Below, in pieces: positions 57,735-64,000 of a stretch of 64,000 bases of DNA. How positions within the stretch are numbered: the first letter of the stretch is position 1; the number at the start of each line of letters is the position of its first letter. This DNA is from Zopfochytrium polystomum (Eukaryota > Chytridiomycota > Chytridiomycetes > Chytridiales > Chytridiaceae), in contig JAIVFJ010000114.1 in assembly GCA_025765615.1 (NCBI GenBank), positions 1 through 64,000 of the forward strand, in the 5' to 3' direction. The position numbers and the translations under genes were made by a program. The notes beneath the pieces are model-generated. The model saw only the letters and a program-made list of their open reading frames with translations, was not told the origin of the DNA and ran no database searches.

Positions 57735-60700
57735 ATGAAGTGCATTCCATGCTCTAATGCCCTCATTTTCAATAGCGACCACCACCACCACGACGGCGAG
57801 CCATGCCTCTTTGGCGGCCGCTTCCCGGCGCTGGACTCGGTCGATGCGGCGTGGGGGTGGGGGTGCGGTCCGACGCGACGGCGTGGGCGATCGGGGCCGA
57901 CTGGGGGCGGCTCGTGGGGATTACCTGTTTGCGGCGCACGCGTGGGAGCGAGGGGGCATCTCCCCTCGCTAAATACCGTGGAGGTGGCTCGTCTGCACGA
58001 ATACTTCCGGATTCACGACTTGGACAACCGTGCATTGACGACGTAAAAGAGCTCAGCTTCCGCTTCAAGCAGCTGCAGTTCCCTGATCAACGTCTTTGCC
58101 TTCGACCTTCCAATGGGATATTTCAAGCAGTGGATCCGGCGTGACGAAATGCCCCCGAGCGATTGCACACCCCGAATCGCCGGATGATACCGAATTTGAA
58201 GTCGATCAATTTGACATCGTCAATTCTTTATGGAGGCCAATTGGTATTTTCATGGCTTTATTTTGCATCATCGAGACTCACTCCGAATTGCCTTGCTCCA
58301 GAGGATCGAAATATTATCAACAACTTCGAAATGCCCATCGTTCATGGATTCAATCAACTTTGGCGGGCGTTGGTCCTGACGGTCGACACGACTTTCTGGT
58401 CGGGGCGTTTTCTCCCCAAAAGTTCAAGCGGATACTGTTGCGAGGTCATTATGGATGGGAAGATCTCACCACCGCGTTGGTGTGGGACTTCAAGATCTTT
58501 TGCATCGTTTGTCCCGACATGTGAGTCAGCAAGGTGCCAAGGCGCTCCTCACTTTTTCACAATGACCCACCGCAACTTCCCTGCCTTTCGGCACGCCGTC
58601 ATTTCTATCATCCGCCCCGCATTTTGTTAAGCTTGAGACGAAAATAACAAGTTCTATGCGGGAAGACTTTCGGTATCCCATCCGACTGATCGCCGTCCTC
58701 CCATTTCGATTCGCTATATTGAACGCAATTATGAACGACGTGACGATTGCCAGTCACTTGTTTATGTTGGGAACCCACGCGACAGTCGTATTCAAAAACA
58801 ACGCCTTAAGCTTCAGGCAGGAGTTCCGCCTTTACTCAAGTCGCTTCATCTCGCCTGCTCCGGTGCCAACTGCGAGTGACTTGCTAGAGTGGCGGTGCTA
58901 GGACTGCGCCCAAATAGTCACTTTCGGCAACAAAAGCTACATCTATTGCATCTGCGCCGGCGGCTGGAAACTTCTCGTCCAGCACGCCCCAGTTTCGCTG
59001 TTGGAGCGACATACCGTATTCATGCTTGTGCTCGTCGGGAGTTCCTCGTCGAAAAGACGACCATCGTCAATGCAATCGCAAACTCTCTGCTGTTTGGAGA
59101 TTTGGACGACGCGGTCAGCCGCTCTTCAGAGGCGACCGGGGCGGTTGCGAGCGAGCGTCTATGGGCGAGCTGTTGACGGAAAAAGGAAGAAGAATCCATT
59201 TCTGAAATTACATTCAGCGATGAGTCCAGCTTTATGGAGAACATTAACAGTGACGGAGCAGCCCAGAGCTCTTTTTCCAACAGTCTGCAAGGTTTGCACA
59301 GTTCGCATTGGACAATTCGATAGTTCCTCCGAGCGACGAACTCCTCCACTATTTCCGCGAGCTACCCTCACACAGGCATCGCAGGAGGAAAAACTGAAGT
59401 GCCGAATAACGCTCCTTGCCCTTCATTACGAGGTACGAACGTGAGCTGCATTTCCATGACGCACTGACCATAGTTCTCCTGGAAGCGAACGGCGAAACGC
59501 AATCTTTCTATATCAACAACTTTCCCCGCAACTTCATTCCCTCCTCAACTAACGCCCACAGCGATATGTATTTTTACGAAAAATTCTTGACTTCCCTCTC
59601 CTACACTACATTCCTTGCAAAACTCCCTTTTTTCCCTACCTTTCCTCCTCTTTAAGAAAACCTCACACGCTGCCTCTCGAACCATCCCCTCGCAGTTCAT
59701 TCCAATAACATCATTCACATTTTTCATTCATCCTTCAGCGCTGAAAGCACTTTGCTGCCTGCTATCACTTCTCCACCTTTTCTTCCCCTCTCACCTCCCC
59801 CATCCCCCCACCCCCCATTTTTCATTCCCTTCCTTTCAATATTTAAATTAATACAAAAATTCAATCCTATAATCACTAACCACTCCTCCGCCGACACCTG
59901 TAATCGACACCTGCGGCCCGATGCTATCTTTTGCTGGTCAGAGCATTTTTGGTTCAGCTGCACTTGAACCAGTAACTTGCGGCTCGAGCCAGAGCCTTCT
60001 TGTTCGAACCACAAGGGTTCTAAAGCACCAATCAACGACGACGTTTGTCATTTGCTTTCCTCTTTGGGCTGACTGACGAAAATTTATTTGCGGCAAATGC
60101 CTCGTGATCTTCCCAAAAGGGAATGGAAACGCACTTGACCAGATCAGGTGTGCGTTTGTCTTCCCTGTTACACTTGAACCACGCTCAAACCAACCAAGTG
60201 GCGTACATAAAGCCGCCCTCTGCGACTCAGCCACGAAAAGTACACAGCTCTCAGGTGAGTTCATCGATCAACCATTCACACCACACCCTCATTTCCCTGA
60301 ACGCCCGCCCGCCAAACTCTCCGAGTGAGAAGGAGAGTGTGGTTGGGAGTGACGGCCCAGATGCATTAGACTACATCCCTTGGCGTTCTCGCCCGTCCCC
60401 CCTCCATACACGCCCGCGATGTACGTTTGGAGGGACGTCGTGCGGTCCCTCTGCGACAGGCGTCGCTTTGACGTCTCCCTCCTCCCCCGCAAGCGATGAC
60501 GTTTGTTTGGAGGGACACCATGCGATCCGTCGGGTAACGTCGCATCAAGTTATCGCCTCGCATTCCTGACGCATTCCCGCCACGACATGTGGTGTGTTGC
60601 GAAATGAGTTTGTGGGCGACGGCTCCGATCTCTCGGGGCGCGACGCATTGGTGCTGCAGACTCCTTTATTTTGTTCGGCCCTCACCCTGCCCCGCAACCT

Positions 60701-60738
60701 AGATTGAATCTAACAAAATAATCTGTTGCACATAGATC
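57735..60738 (+). other. Coding-like stretches that could not be assembled into a gene
   Basis: Several plus-strand segments look like exons: 57735-58046 (starts MKCIPCSNALIFNSDHHHH, ends LHEYFRIHDLDNRAL), pieces of 58163-58500 (RNIINNFEMPIVHGFNQLW), and about 59285-59400 (AQFALDNSIVPPSDELLHYF, ELPSHRHRRRK). Frames change often and splice signals do not give one consistent model. The sequence type resembles that of the zinc-finger gene just downstream, so a related or decayed multi-exon gene is possible. At about 60418-60535 two similar segments (GTACGTTTGGAGGGACG and TTTGTTTGGAGGGACA) suggest a short duplication. Confidence 0.35.
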
Positions 60739-63343
60739 ATGGCCGAAAGCGCGTTCGGAGAATGCTCTTCCTTTTCCTCAGCGAAGGGTTTTCGGGGATG
60801 CAATGTCGGTCAGGTATGTTTAGTGAGGAGAGTAAGTTGTCGGTGGAATTCGCGACGGTTTGAGTGGTGGGGGTGCGGGGATGGGGGTTGGGGAAAGGGG
60901 AAGGCTTGTGATATCCTTGGAGAACGGAACATGATACACCGGTCGGCCTCCCGCCGCCCCCACGGCTCACGACGGCCCACTAATTCAAAAACTCTATAGT
61001 TTGGCGAACTCTCTCCTGAAGCGAGCGGCGACTGTCAGTCGCCCGGCCTCTATTTCAACTCTTTGCAACCGACGGCAGCCAATCACTCGCTTGCGAGCCC
61101 GGATTCGGTTTGAAAAATCTCTCTATTTTTTCCGATATTTCATTCAAGCTATATAATATATTGTGATCAGCATGGAACATTAACAGACGTTTTTGCCTCC
61201 CCTCGCCACCTTTCCTCACGCTCCACAACTTGAAAATGCTCGCATCTAGGATGACGGCAGTGTTGCCTTTCCGCCATGTTTCGGCAGCACATCGACGGGG
61301 TGCCTTTCGAATAATGTGGCAGCAAACAGACCTTTGGTTGACCCTGACACGGTAAACACGAAACCTCTGCGATCGCCACTGAATCATGTAAAAAAACAAC
61401 ATTACATAACTAGAGCAACCTCGAGGATCTGCTGGCGATCCTTGCCGTGCCCCTCGTACCCGTACACCCCGACACCGCCCTTCCCGATGTCCCCTGCCGC
61501 CCAAATATCCTTGCCACCTCTACCTCCAAACTGACGCGCCCGTTTCGGCATCGCGCCATACAACCTCCCCAACCCACGTCCCACAACTTCAAAAAAACGG
61601 ATTACGGTCCGCCACAGACCGATAGTTCGACTTTTTCAGTGGCATTCGACGTCGACACGGTATGGCATCAGACTTTCCTTCGCTCCCCGGCCCCTTCGAT
61701 AACGGTCAACCGATCAACAATTACTGACGGAGGCATCAAACGGACTTAGTCGACAGAGCCTACTGACGGGGCGGAACCCGCGGACGGTTTTACCACTGAG
61801 TCATTTGTGGCCGACGTCAGCAAGGTATGGGATTGGATTTTCTTGTGTGTGTGTGTGTTTTGTGTGTCGTTTTTTTTTTTTCTTTCCCTCCCTGCCGCAA
61901 ATGCTCTGACTCAGATCATCTGGAGCAGGAATTGCAGCAGACACTGCCCGGGGACCCGCGCTATGCTCTCGGCCTCTTTGACCAAGCGCGACTTCGTTCG
62001 TCTTCGACGTGGGCGCCCGACGGGGCCGCGAGCCTCCTTAACGCCGGTTACGGCTCTATCGCATTGGTATTGTGTTCCCCTCACGAAATCGACAGAAATA
62101 CTTCCAACACCGTTTGATAGGCGCCTGATCACACTCAATTTAACCAAAATCCCGGCGTGAGGTTTCCCGACATCACCACTACTCAAGATTACCAACATCC
62201 CAGCCTGACGTTTCCCGACGTCTTTACTTCACCGCCTCAGTTCACACATGCAGACAAAGATATCTTGAATATCTCAGCAAAGAGGGTAAGCATTGTTGCC
62301 CATTTTTAAAATATCCTCCAACTCGCCTCCCCCCACCCACTCATCCACTTGTCCTTCTCGCTAACCGACACCGGGAAAAGATCGAGTATGGATTTCAGGC
62401 TTCCGAAAGCGGCTTCATCGCCCTCGGCGGCACGATTCATGACGGCGCCGACAACAGTGCCGCTCTCGACGGCCACGCTCGCTCGGAGCCCAAAGACGTC
62501 ATTCCCGATGACAATGGCGCGCGCCCTAACCCGGTCGCGCAGCAGCCCTCTCCCGCCGTCGGCGGCACGGTGGTGGGGGAGACTCTCCAACCAGACGGAA
62601 AAGAGAAGTTGAAAGTAGTCTGGGCCCGAAACCTCCTATACACAGGCATCAATTGGGAGCCAGAAGTGAACGACAACCATTGGAACAAAGTCGCAAACGA
62701 GGCCGACAAAAAACTCCTCACGTACCTGGAAGTCGGTATAAAACAGCTGCTGCACGTAGACCGCATCTTGCTGCGGGCGCACATGGAGACCGGAAAAAAT
62801 AGTTACACGTTCCGGCTCTCCTGTCAGAGCCACTTTGGGTGCGGCCTCGGCTCGGTCGTGCGGGCAAAGTCGAGGAACTCTTTCGTTCATGGTTGCAAAG
62901 GATGCAAACGGATCGTGCTTGGACAGGTCGCGATGGTGGGCGGTGAAATGGTCAAGGAGTGCAAATGGCTCTACGAATGTCCGATATGCAAAAAAGAGGT
63001 GAGAAGTCCGAGGGACCTAGTCAGACATTTTGTATCATTGAAAGTGAACCGTCAAGGCCACGATACTTATCTGAAAACCAAGTAAGCGCCAATCAAAATT
63101 ATTGTCGTTTTATTTTTTCGTTTGTGCGTTTGGCCGTTTGGCAGGGGCCACTTCTCACCCCTTCCTTCCGCCCCTACAACTAGGAGTGTGGACCCAGATA
63201 CGTTAAAGCGCGCTTGGTTGGCAAGCTTTCCTTCGAATCCATCATTATCTGCTGCAGAGGAAGCTGAAGAGGAAGCTGAAGGGGAAGCTTCTTCGGCGGA
63301 GGAATCCAACCGGGCCAAGCGCCGAAGGGTCGGGCAATCATAA
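60739..63343 (+). CDS. Nine-exon gene for a probable nuclear zinc-finger protein
   Basis: Exons that fit: 60739-60813, 61000-61107, 61250-61351, 61414-61659, 61750-61824, 61915-62066, 62121-62285, 62381-63081 and 63145-63343, about 607 residues. Most joins are in frame with GT-AG ends; the 61824/61915 join is off by one base with the obvious sites, so one splice site is wrong or the sequence has an indel. The ATG at 60739 opens MAESAFGECSSFSSAKGFRG. The N-terminal half is Ser/Thr/Pro-rich. The C-terminal part has spaced cysteines (HGCKGCKRIV), then a C2H2-like finger (LYECPICKKEVRSPRDLVRH). The tail is acidic, with repeated GEA units, and ends AKRRRVGQS, a likely nuclear signal. Probably a DNA-binding regulator; I do not recognise the family. 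Confidence 0.68.
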
Positions 63344-63607
63344 AATGCTTTTTGTTGGGTTTTGCTTATTGTTGTTGCGAAGGGCAAGCGTCACTGGCGA
63401 CCCGAAAGCTCTTTATCACACTCTGTGAAGATTCCTTCGTCGCTTTTCTTTTCAACTCCCTCTTGTCTACAGCTCCCGCACCCCTTTTCCCTCAACTGAC
63501 GCTTTGGACCCCACCCCCCCTTCCGTTGCCCTATCGCTCGTGCTGTGCTTGGGTTGTCGAAAACATAAGTAATAAGCAGGCAGCACAAATTCGAAAAGGT
63601 TGTCTCG
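63344..63607. other. Short spacer between two convergent genes
   Basis: The 3' regions of the plus-strand zinc-finger gene and the minus-strand gene at the right edge; no further gene seen. Confidence 0.5.
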
Positions 63608-63613
63608 TTTATT
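63608..63613 (-). terminator. Polyadenylation signal of the right-edge gene
   Basis: AATAAA on the minus strand, 24 bases beyond the stop codon at 63637. Confidence 0.5.
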
Positions 63614-63636
63614 AATAACTCTGCGACAAAGAGCCG

Positions 63637-63961
63637 TCAAGCAGCTGCGCGCGGCTCACTGGTAACCCCGTCCCCGACCTTAACTACACCTTCCTCGGAG
63701 GTCTCCATGCGCTTCTGGCTCCGCCCGGTTCCTGCTGGTCGTCGCGTCGGGTGGTCCTTGCCGATGGCCTCGCGCGCCAGTGCAATGACTCTTGGCGCCG
63801 CTCCCACGAAGGCGGCGGCACCGCGCGAGACAAGTTTCAACCGCTGCGATTGCTGGCGGGGTTTGCCCCGATAATCACGGCTTGTGATGAAGAGCAAGAT
63901 AGGTGTCGCAGGCTCGGCCGGTTCATTTTCGACAATTTCAATTAGCGGTGGATTCAGTTTT
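63637..63961 (-). CDS. C-terminal exon of an unidentified gene, running off the window
   Basis: A minus-strand frame from a good acceptor (GCTTTAG at 63962-63968) to a stop at 63637. It reads KLNPPLIEIVENEPAEPATP, then ILLFITSRDYRGKPRQQSQR and AAPRVIALAREAIGKDHP, and ends VTSEPRAAA. The codon pattern is smooth and a polyadenylation signal follows closely. No known domain recognised. The rest of the gene lies beyond the right edge. Confidence 0.6.
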
Positions 63962-64000
63962 CTAAAGCAAAATAGCTGCGACGCGAAGCGTGTTTCAGCC

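Overview
The window looks like nuclear DNA of a fungus, most likely an early-diverging (chytrid-like) lineage. Genes carry short GT-AG introns of about 45-240 nt. The housekeeping set is fungal: a VTC4 polyphosphate polymerase, a Fun30/SMARCAD1 remodeller with a CUE domain, a Syp1/FCHo muniscin and a mitochondrial ketol-acid reductoisomerase. The lineage is inferred from gene content and gene structure only. Housekeeping genes are strongly G+C-rich, while transposon and NLR-like regions are clearly more A+T-rich, so the window is a mosaic.

Layout. 1-6.8 kb is a transposon block: an internally deleted Ty1/copia relic, a small hairpin-type inverted-repeat element, a PIF/Harbinger element with terminal inverted repeats (TIRs) and TAA target-site duplications, and a short element with related TIRs. 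7.7-11.1 kb is a five-exon gene (minus strand) with four RRM-like domains. 12.7-16.3 kb is a TIR-NB-ARC-LRR gene (minus strand) interrupted by a solo LTR. 17.1-36.6 kb is a dense housekeeping block: a membrane protein (-), Fun30 (+), a CBS-domain protein (+), VTC4 (+), a muniscin (+) and ketol-acid reductoisomerase (+), separated by long dinucleotide and homopolymer tracts. 36.6-45.8 kb is gene-poor, with a nested pair of LTRs and an hAT transposase relic. 45.8-47.1 kb encodes a secreted, probably GPI-anchored protein (-). 49.8-56.8 kb holds two convergent NACHT-WD40 relatives, one with PB1-like and TIR domains; both are damaged. 57.7-60.6 kb has coding-like stretches I could not assemble. 60.7-63.3 kb is a nine-exon gene with a zinc-finger-like C-terminus (+). 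The right edge holds the end of a minus-strand gene.

The most notable content is the set of NLR-like genes. One has the TIR/NB-ARC/LRR order typical of plant TNLs; the other two have a fungal-type NACHT-WD40 layout, one of them with a TIR. All three are broken by stops, frameshifts, truncation or an LTR insertion, which points to birth-and-death turnover of a self/non-self sensor family in transposon-rich DNA.
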